A stretch of 64,000 nucleotides of DNA from positions 2,170,001 through 2,234,000 of the forward strand of contig JBAGRP010000001.1 of NCBI GenBank assembly GCA_036924855.1. Reading direction: 5' to 3'. The notes under the pieces were generated by a model. It worked only from the letters and a program-made list of their open reading frames with translations. It ran no database searches and was not told the origin of the DNA. Both the position numbers and the translations under genes were made by a program. This document shows, piece after piece, positions 28,479-37,674 of the stretch (its first letter is position 1; every line of letters begins with the position of its first letter). This DNA comes from Nitrobacteraceae bacterium AZCC 2146. Lineage in GTDB: Bacteria > Pseudomonadota > Alphaproteobacteria > Rhizobiales > Xanthobacteraceae.

Positions 28479-29468
28479 ATGGTTGAACCGGTCCTCTCTG
28501 TGCGCGACCTGCGGGTCGAATTCGCCAACCGTCACGGCGTTCTGCGCGCCATCGACGGCGTGTCGTTCGATATCGCCAAGGGCGAGGTGCTGGGCGTGGT
28601 CGGCGAATCCGGCGCGGGCAAGTCGGTTACGGGACTCGCTGCCATTGGCTTGATCGACCCGCCGGGGCGCATCAGCGGCGGCGAGATCTATCTGTCGGGG
28701 CTGCGGATCGACAACCTGCCGCCGGATGAGATGCGCCAGATCCGCGGCAAGCGGATCGGCATGATCTTTCAGGATCCGCTGACCAGCCTCAATCCGCTGT
28801 ACCGGATCGGCGACCAGCTGGTCGAGACCATCCGCACCCATCTCAATCTTTCGGACTCCGCGGCGCGCAAACGCGCCATCGACCTGCTCGCCGAAGTCGG
28901 CATTCCCGGCCCGGAGAAACGCATCGACGCCTATCCGCACGAATTCTCCGGCGGCATGCGGCAGCGCGTGGTGATCGCACTGGCGATTGCGGCCGAACCC
29001 GAATTGATCATCGCCGATGAGCCGACCACGGCGCTCGATGTCTCGGTGCAGGCGCAGATCATCACGCTGATCAAGCGGCTCGGCCGCGACCACGGCACCG
29101 CGGTGATGCTGGTGACCCACGACATGGGCGTGATCGCCGAAACCTCCGACCGCGTCGCGGTGATGTATTCCGGGCGCATCGCCGAGATCGGTCCGGTGCG
29201 CGACGTCGTGCAGAACCCGCTGCATCCCTATGCCAAGGGCCTGATGGGCGCGATCCCGACGCTAACCGGCGACGCTTCAAAACACCTGGTGCAAATCCCC
29301 GGTTCGATGCCGCGGTTGTCGGCGATTCCGCAGGGTTGCGCGTTCAACCCGCGCTGCGCATTCGCGTTCGATCGCTGCCGGATCGAACGGCCGGAGCCGA
29401 TCCGCGTTGGCGCGCAACACGTCGCCTGCCATCTCTACGATCAAGCCGCGACGGAGAGCGCGGCATGA
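28479..29468 (+). CDS. Peptide ABC transporter, ATPase 1 (DppD type)
   Basis: The 329-residue ATP-binding subunit has a Walker A GESGAGKS, signature FSGGMRQR, and Walker B LIIADEPTTALD. The C-terminal oligopeptide-type extension has the CAFNPRCAFAFDRC cysteine pattern seen in DppD. It powers peptide uptake. The stop overlaps the next gene's ATG (ATGA). Confidence 0.94.
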   Translation: MVEPVLSVRDLRVEFANRHGVLRAIDGVSFDIAKGEVLGVVGESGAGKSVTGLAAIGLIDPPGRISGGEIYLSGLRIDNLPPDEMRQIRGKRIGMIFQDPLTSLNPLYRIGDQLVETIRTHLNLSDSAARKRAIDLLAEVGIPGPEKRIDAYPHEFSGGMRQRVVIALAIAAEPELIIADEPTTALDVSVQAQIITLIKRLGRDHGTAVMLVTHDMGVIAETSDRVAVMYSGRIAEIGPVRDVVQNPLHPYAKGLMGAIPTLTGDASKHLVQIPGSMPRLSAIPQGCAFNPRCAFAFDRCRIERPEPIRVGAQHVACHLYDQAATESAA

Positions 29469-30481
29469 CCGCGCTGGTACAAGTCCGAAATCTGCGCCGG
29501 GTGTTCGACGTCTCGAAGCCGTGGCTGAACCGCGTGATCGAGCGCAGCCCGATGGAATTCCTGAAAGCGGTCGACGGCGTCTCGTTCGAGATCGCCAAAG
29601 GCGAGACCTTTGCGCTGGTCGGCGAATCCGGCTCCGGCAAGACCACGGTGGCGCGGATGGTGGTCGGGCTGCTGCCGCCGACCTCGGGCGACGTCATCAT
29701 CGACGGCGTCTCGATGAGCGATCCCAGGCAGGCGCCGGCGCGGCGACAATTGCGCCGCCGCATCCAGATGATCTTTCAGGATCCCTATGCCAGCCTCAAT
29801 CCGCGGCTGCGGGTCGAGGCCATCATCGCCGAGCCGATCCGCGCCTTCGATCTATTGCAGAGCGAGCGCGACATCAGCGCCCGGGTCGGCGAATTGCTGG
29901 TTCTGGTTGGACTGCATCCCGACGATGGCCAGAAGTATCCGCATCAGTTTTCCGGCGGCCAGCGGCAGCGCATCGCCATCGCCCGCGCGCTGGCCTCGGA
30001 AGCCGACTTCATCGTCTGTGACGAACCGACCTCGGCGCTCGATGTCTCCGTGCAGGCGCAGATTCTGAATTTGATGCGCGACCTGCAGGACCGGTTCGGG
30101 CTGACTTATCTGTTCATCAGCCACAATCTCGCGGTGGTCCGCCACATGGCCAGCCGGATCGGTGTGATGTATCTCGGCCGCATTGTCGAGATCGCGGAGG
30201 GCCGCGAGCTCTTCAGCCATCCCCGCATGCCCTATACGCGGATGCTGCTCGGCGCGGTGCCGGATCTGGCGATGTCAGGCCGGGCGCGGATCGCGGTGCA
30301 GGGTGAGATTCCCAACCCGATCAATCCGCCCACTGGCTGCGCGTTCCACCCGCGCTGCCCTGACGTGTTCGAGCTGTGCCGCCATGTCGCGCCGGAATTG
30401 ATCGGCGGCGTCGCCTGCCACGCGGTGAATGGCCCGCCCGCGCAGCGATCGGCTGTCTCGCCCTCGCGATATCAAAGGTAG
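29465..30481 (+). CDS. Peptide ABC transporter, ATPase 2 (DppF type)
   Basis: The 338-residue ATPase has Walker A GESGSGKT, signature FSGGQRQR, Walker B FIVCDEPTSALD, and the DppF-type C-terminal CAFHPRCPDVFELC. The start at 29465 overlaps the preceding stop by four bases (ATGA), showing translational coupling. The open frame that extends upstream to 29336 is out of register with ATPase 1 and is ignored. It ends the operon; recA lies convergently downstream. Confidence 0.94.
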   Translation: MTALVQVRNLRRVFDVSKPWLNRVIERSPMEFLKAVDGVSFEIAKGETFALVGESGSGKTTVARMVVGLLPPTSGDVIIDGVSMSDPRQAPARRQLRRRIQMIFQDPYASLNPRLRVEAIIAEPIRAFDLLQSERDISARVGELLVLVGLHPDDGQKYPHQFSGGQRQRIAIARALASEADFIVCDEPTSALDVSVQAQILNLMRDLQDRFGLTYLFISHNLAVVRHMASRIGVMYLGRIVEIAEGRELFSHPRMPYTRMLLGAVPDLAMSGRARIAVQGEIPNPINPPTGCAFHPRCPDVFELCRHVAPELIGGVACHAVNGPPAQRSAVSPSRYQR

Positions 30482-30554
30482 GTGCGGCAAGCACTGCGGG
30501 GCATCGGCAACAGACCCCCGCAGCGCTCGCCGCGAAACCTTATGGAAGCATGAT

Positions 30555-30598
30555 CCCCGGACAAACCAAGTCGTTTGTCCAGGAGCCGCTTGTCCGGG
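30555..30598. terminator. Nested inverted repeats between dppF-like gene and recA
   Basis: Two alternative hairpins overlap: GGACAAAC / GTTTGTCC at 30559-30580, and CCCGGACAA / TTGTCCGGG at 30556-30598. They lie between convergent genes and could stop transcription from either side. No long T run is seen. Confidence 0.5.
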
Positions 30599-30631
30599 AA
30601 AGGCGTTCCCGCTGCTCCGGATCGTGCGTGA

Positions 30632-31726
<1,095 letters not shown>

Positions 31727-31813
31727 ATTAACTCCTTATGAACGGGATTCGCGGGACGGACAAACGGAAGGCGTGTTTGATCGGCTGGGAATACCGTACC
31801 CTATTCGTTCTAT

Positions 31814-31828
31814 GTTCGCAATATGTTC
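31814..31828 (-). promoter_or_regulatory. LexA (SOS) box of recA
   Basis: GTTC-N7-GTTC (spacer gcaatat) matches the direct-repeat LexA site of alphaproteobacteria exactly. It lies 88 bases upstream of the recA start codon. Confidence 0.88.
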
Positions 31829-31941
31829 TTTTGAGAAAGTGGGTAGCTATATACCCTGAGGACATGTAGCAAGTTTTGTGGTATAAAGCACCCCTCACCT
31901 ACTTGCAGTAGTAGGTTGGGAATTAGCTCTGGGGTATCGGA

Positions 31942-32574
31942 GTGGAACGTAAAGTTCAACTTTCTGGATTACGCGCCTTCGCGATCGCCATGTCCTCTCG
32001 TTGGTTCACGGCCATGAGCGGCCCCCTGACCGTTCCTGCGACTATCGCCGCGCTTTGGGTGGAAAGCCCTACAGCCAAAATTCTGCTTGGTCTCACGGCC
32101 TTTATTTGTTTTTGGGCCTCGGCTTATTGGATGTGGAATGCCGAGCGCGAAAAGGTTGTCGCGCTTGAGGCTGCAGCCGAAGTGGCGCACCACGCCGATA
32201 CTAAGTCCGCCGAACTTGCAGGCATCATAAACGCAATGATGGAAAAGGCTTTGCGATATGACTTCAAGCCCGACGAAAATTTTCGCAAACTGTATGCCGA
32301 AATTGATGCGTCAACTCATCCAGCTTGGATAGCGAATGACGTTAAACAACTCCGCCGCGATTTTTTGAACCGCTGCGGGATTCTCGGGTCAAGAAACGAA
32401 ACCGGCTATACTCTTGCTGAACTCAAGGGGTGCCAGAAAGAAGCAAAGGAATTCGGCGACTTATTGATAGGTCGCCTTACCGGCGCTCCGAAACCATCTC
32501 CATTGAATCCCGCAGTTGGAACCGACGATTCGTTCGTGCGCCTCAAATCAGATTCGCGGAAATCAATCCGGTGA
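31942..32574 (+). CDS. Hypothetical membrane protein
   Basis: The 210-residue frame starts at GTG 31942, with cgga just upstream. Two hydrophobic segments lie near residues 26-45 and 47-66 (LLGLTAFICFWASAYWMWNA), with a soluble, charged C-terminal two-thirds rich in Lys/Glu. I do not recognise a family. GC content is visibly lower than in the neighbours and codons such as aaa, ttt and gaa are common, which suggests horizontal acquisition. It stands alone. Confidence 0.65.
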   Translation: MERKVQLSGLRAFAIAMSSRWFTAMSGPLTVPATIAALWVESPTAKILLGLTAFICFWASAYWMWNAEREKVVALEAAAEVAHHADTKSAELAGIINAMMEKALRYDFKPDENFRKLYAEIDASTHPAWIANDVKQLRRDFLNRCGILGSRNETGYTLAELKGCQKEAKEFGDLLIGRLTGAPKPSPLNPAVGTDDSFVRLKSDSRKSIR

Positions 32575-32705
32575 TCGCTAGGCTTCATGATCGTCACCAC
32601 CGCGCCTAAATGTGGGCAGCGGCCCGGTTCGAAAACTGGAACATTCAGGAGCCAGAACACTTCTCCTTTGCCGGCACGATATCGCCGCCGCCCATGGAGA
32701 AAAAA

Positions 32706-32957
32706 ATGAAACGTCTACTGCTGATCGGCTTCGCCGCCTGCGCGTTTGCGGCAATGCCCACCCTGTCCGCTTCGGCCATGCCCGTTGCAGCTCCGGATGC
32801 CATGATGGCCGGAACCGATTCCGTAATTCTCGCCAGGGGTGGCCATGGTCACGGTCGCGGCCATATGGGTCGTGGCGGTCGTGGCCATCATTATGGGTGG
32901 GGTCGAGGTCGCGGACATCACTATGGCTGGTCGCGCGGCCGGCATCGCGGCTGGTAA
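32706..32957 (+). CDS. Small exported Gly/His/Arg-rich protein
   Basis: This 83-residue protein has a signal peptide (MKRLLLIGFAACAFAAMPTL, cleavage near SASA) and a low-complexity tail of alternating Gly, His, Arg, with GHHYGWGRGRGHHYGWSRGR at the end. Such small Gly/His-rich exported proteins are common in Bradyrhizobium-type genomes; a metal-binding role is possible but unproven. The ATG at 32706 follows a GGAG site. A strong terminator follows at 32982. Confidence 0.75.
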   Translation: MKRLLLIGFAACAFAAMPTLSASAMPVAAPDAMMAGTDSVILARGGHGHGRGHMGRGGRGHHYGWGRGRGHHYGWSRGRHRGW

Positions 32958-32981
32958 GCTCCGAAACTCATCTTCAATTCA

Positions 32982-33013
32982 GAGGCCGCCTCCGTTGGCG
33001 GCCTCCTTGTTTT
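32982..33013 (+). terminator. Rho-independent terminator
   Basis: The stem GAGGCCGCC / GGCGGCCTC (perfect 9 bp) with loop TCCGTT is followed by CTTGTTTT, 25 bases after the Gly/His-rich gene. Confidence 0.85.
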
Positions 33014-33100
33014 GAGCCGCTTCGCCTTGCGATCGTCGCGCGCATCCGGCCGATCATGATGGGCGCCGATCACATCTGCGGATGCTGCTCGCCTTCAGGA

Positions 33101-33298
33101 TCAGGCATTCTCGTCCTCGACCTTGCTGATGGAGTATCCGGCTTTGCGAAGAGCAATCATCGCAGCCTTGGCGAGATGCGTACTTTCCTCGTCACTTTTC
33201 ACGACCTGGTCCCACGTCGTGCCATGCCCAGAGCTGGGATGATCGATGAAAGCGGTTTTGATGGCGCTCGTGATGACGATAAGGGCGTCTTCTGGCAT
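33101..33298 (-). CDS. Small hypothetical protein
   Basis: This 65-residue protein (MPEDALIVITSAIKTAFIDH...) has no signal peptide or membrane helix. A strong GGAGGAAA ribosome site lies 4-5 bases before the ATG at 33298, which supports it. I know no family for it. The central TTWDQVVKSDEESTHLAKAA looks helical. Confidence 0.65.
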   Translation of the reverse strand: MPEDALIVITSAIKTAFIDHPSSGHGTTWDQVVKSDEESTHLAKAAMIALRKAGYSISKVEDENA

Positions 33299-33412
33299 CC
33301 GGGTTTCCTCCGCCTTTCGCCAAGCATACCACGGGAGCCAGGCAGGTGCGTGGCCGTCTTTGAAAACGCGTAGCGTGGCGGAACTTATCCCGGCTGATGG
33401 AATAGGTAGGGG

Positions 33413-33589
33413 ATGAGCACTTCCCAGGTGACCTGCAAATGCGGTGCGCTCTATGAGCGGACCGAGTTCAATGCCGCCCCACGCGCGGCCGACAGATTTT
33501 CATGCACGGTGTGCGAACATACCCTGGAGGTATTCACCGGGACCAGCGCGCCGACTTATCGGCTGATATCGGGGCCGCTCCGGAGCTAA
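33413..33589 (+). CDS. Small zinc-ribbon-like protein (58 residues)
   Basis: The 58-residue frame MSTSQVTCKCGALYERTE... has CKCG near the start and CTVC about 25 residues later, a four-cysteine pattern of a small zinc ribbon. The site AGGTAGGGG directly precedes the ATG. It lies just before a + strand hairpin at 33651. Short but with good coding character; the function is unknown. Confidence 0.65.
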   Translation: MSTSQVTCKCGALYERTEFNAAPRAADRFSCTVCEHTLEVFTGTSAPTYRLISGPLRS

Positions 33590-33650
33590 CCTGCCCTTCA
33601 GCGCGGTGAGCTGCTTTGAATCAGCGAGCGGCCCCATTCAGCCCATGACC

Positions 33651-33676
33651 ACCCGCCTTAACCGGCGGGTTTTTCC
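33651..33676 (+). terminator. Rho-independent terminator
   Basis: The stem ACCCGCC / GGCGGGT with loop TTAACC is followed by TTTT. It serves the small zinc-ribbon gene and overlaps the stop codon of the Fis-type gene on the other strand. Confidence 0.75.
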
Positions 33677-33936
33677 TGGCTTGGCGGGCCTACAGATCCT
33701 CGCAGTGAATCTGGAACTTCGACACCGTCCGCGGCATATTCCGTGATCTTGTTTCGCAGCGTCCTGATGGAGACGCCGAGCAAGCGCGCCGAAACGGTCC
33801 GGTTGCCGTCGGTCGTCGCAAGGGTTTCAAGCACAAGATCGCGCTCAATGTCCTTGATGTGAGATCCGACAAGACATCGAGCCAGGCGACGTCGCGTTGA
33901 GCCGGAAACCGGCAACTGATGTGAGGGGTGCGACAT
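33658..33936 (-). CDS. Fis-type helix-turn-helix DNA-binding protein
   Basis: This 92-residue protein consists of a short basic N-terminus and a Fis/NtrC-type helix-turn-helix (RDLVLETLATTDGNRTVSAR, then LLGVSIRTLRNKITEYA). It is the size of a free-standing DNA-binding domain, with no receiver or AAA+ domain. A GGGAGG ribosome site lies 4 bases before ATG 33936. A CtrA-type box (33997-34011) sits about 60 bases upstream. The motif resembles the C-terminus of FlbD-like regulators, so a role in cell-cycle or flagellar control is possible (inference). Confidence 0.8.
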   Translation of the reverse strand: MSHPSHQLPVSGSTRRRLARCLVGSHIKDIERDLVLETLATTDGNRTVSARLLGVSIRTLRNKITEYAADGVEVPDSLRGSVGPPSQEKPAG

Positions 33937-34276
33937 GCATCCTCCCTGTAAAAAACCATTAACGCCCCGCCCGACCGCAAGACCACAGCAAAACGGTTAA
34001 CAGATCCTTAACGGCCAACGCTCTCTGCAGGACGGTCAGGAGCCAATCGTCTCCTTTCCCGCTTAAGTCCTTGTTCTTGCTGCGAAGGTGCTTGCCGCCC
34101 GGTGCTTCGCTGGGTACCGGCCGGGAGTGGCCTGGCTTGAATCAGCAGCGGCCCCGTTCGATTTATGTCGATTCCCGAACACAAGGTGAATTAAGATCTG
34201 AGAATCACCGCACCGCCTTCGGCAACTCGGTGACTGAGAGCCGGTACCGCTCCCGCCCGATCCAGGGGGGCATCAG
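33937..34276. other. Intergenic region with CtrA-type box and a partial repeat
   Basis: The 340 bases between the Fis-type gene and the next small gene hold the CtrA-type box at 33997-34011. They also hold a sequence at 34134-34162 (gcttgaatcagcagcggcccc) similar to 33611-33640. No convincing open frame was found. Confidence 0.5.
33997..34011. promoter_or_regulatory. CtrA-type binding box
   Basis: TTAA-N7-TTAA (spacer cagatcc) matches the CtrA consensus exactly. It lies about 60 bases upstream of the Fis-type gene read on the minus strand. Confidence 0.65.
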
Positions 34277-34516
34277 ATGCCCGACTTCCAAACGTCTCAA
34301 GGCCTGCCTCTGCTTCCGATCGAACATCCGCGATGCCTGCGATGCTCCGCGAGAATGACGCTTACGGGCATTCAGGATGGGCCTAAGGGTTACGATTTGC
34401 GGATGTTCGAATGTGCCAGATGCACCTACACCCAAGTCGTTCGCGTCGAGACCGACCCGATGAAGTCATCAGGGGCGATGAAGTGGGTTGCGAGCGACCT
34501 CAAGCCGCCGCAGTGA
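34277..34516 (+). CDS. Small zinc-ribbon protein
   Basis: This 79-residue protein has two CxxC pairs (CLRC near 20-23 and CARC near 46-49) forming a zinc ribbon, with no other domain. A GGGGGG ribosome site lies about 7 bases before the ATG. Such proteins are common in the Bradyrhizobium group; the function is unknown. Antisense frames overlap it but lack these motifs. Confidence 0.75.
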   Translation: MPDFQTSQGLPLLPIEHPRCLRCSARMTLTGIQDGPKGYDLRMFECARCTYTQVVRVETDPMKSSGAMKWVASDLKPPQ

Positions 34517-34831
34517 GCCAATTGAACTCTTCCGACTCTCCGCCGTCTGGAACGGACCGAGGAACCTAGGGCAGTAAGCTTGCGATATGGAGCAAGAGAA
34601 GCAGGGCGCCTGAGTTGGCGGCCTGTTTCAACATGATCTGCCAGGCCATTCTTGCGCGATGCGGGCCTTTTGCTGCGTAATTGTCAGCCGAAAGGCTCCT
34701 GCCTTCATTTTTGCACCAAATTGACACACTTTTTGATCGACGCGCGAAACGACTTGGTTTAGCGGTACCATCGTGCTTTCGGCAACCACCGGTGCTGAGG
34801 GTCGTTTTGCTCGCCCAGCTGTGGTCATCCT
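34517..34831. other. Intergenic stretch (nothing recognised)
   Basis: The 315 bases upstream of the DUF6894 gene carry no recognisable gene, box or strong hairpin. Overlapping minus-strand frames look like shadows. Confidence 0.5.
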
Positions 34832-35044
34832 GTGCCCCGATTTTATTTTCACATCGTCGCCGACACGACCTTCCTCGACGAAGAGGGCACCAGCTTCGCC
34901 GACGGCAAGGCGGCGCTGCTGCACGCCAAGCAGCTGGCGGCAGAACTGGTCCATAGCCTGAACCTGCAGGACGGCACCATCGTCGTCGAGAATGAAGATG
35001 ACGGCAAATTGTTCGAAGTGCCACTATCCGGCTTGTCGAGCTGA
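34832..35044 (+). CDS. DUF6894 family protein
   Basis: The 70-residue protein starts at GTG 34832 (MPRFYFHIVADTTFLDEEGT). The opening PRFYFHI and the D-E-G pattern are the DUF6894 signature, found in many paralogues in this group. Its function is not known. It has no signal peptide. The GTG start is chosen because the family begins exactly at PRFYFH and no ATG is near. Confidence 0.85.
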   Translation: MPRFYFHIVADTTFLDEEGTSFADGKAALLHAKQLAAELVHSLNLQDGTIVVENEDDGKLFEVPLSGLSS

Positions 35045-35170
35045 CACATTGAGGTGAGATTCGAGTGATCTCGGTATTTGATAGTTCAGCAAGCACTGGC
35101 GGTTGCGCCTCACGGCGTTTGTTGTCAGCTTGGCGCCAGTGCCTATGCTTCCAATCGATTGAAGGCGCCG

Positions 35171-35482
35171 ATGGTCCATCCCGCCGCTAAATTCCAGTTC
35201 GAACGCGCGCTTCACGAATATGCGCGCTGGCTCGCCGTGGCGGAGGACGATCGTTCGCCGGCACCGGCCTGGTGGTGGAGCCCCGCCCTTGCCGTCCGCA
35301 GCGTGGACGGGCCCATGCCGCATGACTGGTCGCAAATGATGCGGTTGCCGGGCGGCGCGTCCTATGCGGATGCCGCTCAAACATTTCTCCACGCGCTCGC
35401 CGATCAGACCGTGCTGCCCTGGCCGGAAGAATTTCCGCGCCGCTACCGGGCGCCGGCCGCCATGGAAGCCGACAGCGCTTAG
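35171..35482 (+). CDS. Hypothetical protein, about 103 residues
   Basis: The frame from ATG 35171 (MVHPAAKFQFERALHEYARW) is rich in Trp and Ala (PAWWWSP) with no signal peptide, membrane helix or known motif. The frame is open to 35078, but the composition changes there. Its last bases overlap the end of the small exported gene on the opposite strand (convergent). Moderate confidence. Confidence 0.6.
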   Translation: MVHPAAKFQFERALHEYARWLAVAEDDRSPAPAWWWSPALAVRSVDGPMPHDWSQMMRLPGGASYADAAQTFLHALADQTVLPWPEEFPRRYRAPAAMEADSA

Positions 35483-35754
35483 TTCGCGGAGCTGCCGGTC
35501 TTGGTCCGCTTCACCGGCGCCGGCTTCGGCGCCTCGCTGCGCACGTTGCCCCAGGGATCAACGCCAGACTTGGCGTCCGGAATCTTGCGCAGCGACTCGC
35601 GATAGGCCTTGTCGGCAATCGCGTCCTGCTCCCTCTCTTCCGGCGACTTGCTCTTCAGCTCGGGCATCAGGTTCACGTGCTGAGCCGACGCCGGCGTAGC
35701 CAGATAGGGCCCTGCAAGCAATGCGGCCAAGGCCGTGGCGTGGAGTATTTTCAT
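35479..35754 (-). CDS. Small exported protein with IPD-DPWG motif (paralogue A)
   Basis: This 91-residue protein has a signal peptide (MKILHATALAALLAGPYLAT, cleavage after ASA). The mature part carries DKAYRESLRKIPDAKSG followed by VDPWGNVR. The same pattern occurs in 37441-37674. It lies directly downstream of the caspase-like gene (128 bases from its stop), on the same strand. Function unknown. Confidence 0.8.
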   Translation of the reverse strand: MKILHATALAALLAGPYLATPASAQHVNLMPELKSKSPEEREQDAIADKAYRESLRKIPDAKSGVDPWGNVRSEAPKPAPVKRTKTGSSAN

Positions 35755-35881
35755 GCGGAAGCTCCGTGGAAATCTGACCGACTTATATCACCGCATCGAC
35801 GCATGCGCCAAGCGCGCGGCGGCATAGTGGCGTCCTCCGACGGGACACAATCAGCAACGATCCGGTGATCGAGCCGATCGG

Positions 35882-37273
35882 TCAGTAGCGCCCGCGGCCA
35901 ACGTTGCCGCCGCCATAACCGCCGCCTCCGTAACCGCCGATATACGGCCGCGGCAGCGGTTCGTAGTACACCGGCGGCGCGCGCCTGATCACCACGACCT
36001 CGTCATCGATCTCGCGCAACCGCCGCGTCGGCGTGCGTTCGGCGCGCTTCGCATCGGGATCGGCGCGCTTCTTCGCCGGCAGGTCGGCCTTTCTGGGCGC
36101 CGGCGGTGCGCCACACGGGCATGTCGGCGCGGCCAGCGCGACATTGGTCGGCTGAATGGTGGCCGCGGCTGCGGGGCTGAGGCGGTTGCGGGTACGTTCC
36201 TCGAGCTTCTTCGCCGTCGCGGTCAGATCGCTGTCAGGGTACTTTGTCAGAAAATCGCGATACGATGCTCCGGTGTTGCTGATGACGGCATTGTTCCACG
36301 CCACCATCTTGTAGTGCCGGTCGAGCCATTCGCGCGCCTGCGGGCCGAGCGGCGGCTGGGCGTAGAGCCCGACAAAGGCTTCATAGGCTTCCACCGAACC
36401 GTCCGACACGATCATCTCATTGGCCGCCTCGACCGGCTTGCCCTGCAATTCGCGACGCCAGTCATCGGCCGTGCGCTTCGCCGGAACAGGCTTCGCGCCG
36501 GTTTCGCTCTGGCCGAAGAAGCGGAAGTCGCTGACCAGCGAAGAGCTTTCCCATGGCGTCTGGCGGCCCTCGGTGGCCTGGTTGACCGACAGCCTGACGC
36601 GCTTGAAGGCGTCCTCGATTGCAAGATTCGGCTCGCGCCCGGCTTTCAGCAGCGCGGTCGTATAGGGGCTGTTGCCGCCCTTGCCGTCCTCGGCTTCCGC
36701 GCCGGGCGACGTCGAGAACGACAGCAGCGTACCGGCGCTGCCGAGTTTGACATCGACCTGCGCCAGGCCACGACCAGCGGTCTTGTTGATCTCGGGGAAT
36801 GGATTGTTGCGGCAGGCATCGAGCAGGATGATGCGGGTCCTGGAGGGTACCGAGGTCAGCGTGTTGAGAATGTCGTTGAGCCGCACCGCCTGCAGCGGGA
36901 TGTCCGCCTCGCGCTTCGGATCGATATCGACCGGCACCAGATAATTCTCGCCGTCGATCTGCAATCCATGGCCGGCGTAGAACACCAGCGAGATGGTGTC
37001 CGGGCCCTTCGCTGCGACGCTGGCCGCGAATTCACCGATCTTCGCGCGCAGGTCATTCTGCGTGAGATCGGAGGCCGATTGCACCTCGAAGCCGGCATCG
37101 CCGAGCATCTGCGCCATCGCCTTGGCGTCGTTGACGGGATTGGGCAGCGGCGCCACCGCGCGATAGGCCGACTGGCCGATCACCAGTGCGATCCGGCCTT
37201 CCGCCAAAGCGGTCTGCGAGCCAAGTACGACAGCAGCGGCCACAATCGCGTTGCGAAGGACAGGACGAACCAT
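35882..37273 (-). CDS. Caspase-like (peptidase C14) exported protein
   Basis: The 463-residue protein starts with a signal peptide (MVRPVLRNAIVAAAVVLGSQ, cleavage near ALA). A caspase-type p20 domain follows, with the catalytic dyad His102 (FYAGHG) and Cys154 (LLDACRNNPF). Metacaspase-like enzymes of this kind cleave after basic or acidic residues. The C-terminal part is proline/basic-rich, then ends in a Gly-Tyr-rich tail. The start at 37273 is chosen over the frame's upstream Met at 37321 because the signal peptide begins there. It is flanked on both sides by two related small exported proteins. Confidence 0.9.
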   Translation of the reverse strand: MVRPVLRNAIVAAAVVLGSQTALAEGRIALVIGQSAYRAVAPLPNPVNDAKAMAQMLGDAGFEVQSASDLTQNDLRAKIGEFAASVAAKGPDTISLVFYAGHGLQIDGENYLVPVDIDPKREADIPLQAVRLNDILNTLTSVPSRTRIILLDACRNNPFPEINKTAGRGLAQVDVKLGSAGTLLSFSTSPGAEAEDGKGGNSPYTTALLKAGREPNLAIEDAFKRVRLSVNQATEGRQTPWESSSLVSDFRFFGQSETGAKPVPAKRTADDWRRELQGKPVEAANEMIVSDGSVEAYEAFVGLYAQPPLGPQAREWLDRHYKMVAWNNAVISNTGASYRDFLTKYPDSDLTATAKKLEERTRNRLSPAAAATIQPTNVALAAPTCPCGAPPAPRKADLPAKKRADPDAKRAERTPTRRLREIDDEVVVIRRAPPVYYEPLPRPYIGGYGGGGYGGGNVGRGRY

Positions 37274-37440
37274 CAGACGATCTCCCCAGGCTGCAGTCCG
37301 GTCCGCGCTACGGAACTCCACTCGGCGCCCTGATCGGATCAGATGGGTCGCACACCAGCAATGCGGCGACCTGCCGCTGCAGGTATCAGTCGCGACGACC
37401 GGGGACGGGGTTCAATGCGGAGTTCGCGGCCCGGCCAGCG

Positions 37441-37674
37441 TTACTTCTTTTTGGCAGCGGTCGCTGGCGCCGGCGCTACGCCGCCCCACGGGTCGTATTT
37501 TTCCTTGGGATCCGGAATTCGCTCAAGCGCGGCCTTGTAGGCCTTCTCGTCGACCTTCGGACCTTCCTGGACCTTTGGACCCTCAGCGCCCTGATTGCGC
37601 TTGCCGCCCAACTGCGCGGCGGCAGGTATCGCCAGCAACGCCACGGCCATAACGACCACAAAAAAGGTTTTCAT
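37441..37674 (-). CDS. Small exported protein with IPD-DPWG motif (paralogue B)
   Basis: This 77-residue protein has a signal peptide (MKTFFVVVMAVALLAIPAAA) and the pattern EKAYKAALERIPDPKEK followed by YDPWGGV. It is homologous to 35479-35754 over the mature part. It lies upstream of the caspase-like gene on the same strand, 168 bases before its start. The C-terminus ends in a lysine run. Confidence 0.8.
   Translation of the reverse strand: MKTFFVVVMAVALLAIPAAAQLGGKRNQGAEGPKVQEGPKVDEKAYKAALERIPDPKEKYDPWGGVAPAPATAAKKK

Noticed and set aside
27474..29225. 583-codon minus-strand frame opposite the peptide ABC genes
   Set aside because: It is antisense to clear transporter genes and has no domain; GC-rich codon bias causes it.
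32612..33373. 253-codon frame across several small genes
   Set aside because: It overlaps the Gly/His-rich gene and its terminator in a different frame; it is Arg/Ser/Pro-rich and featureless.
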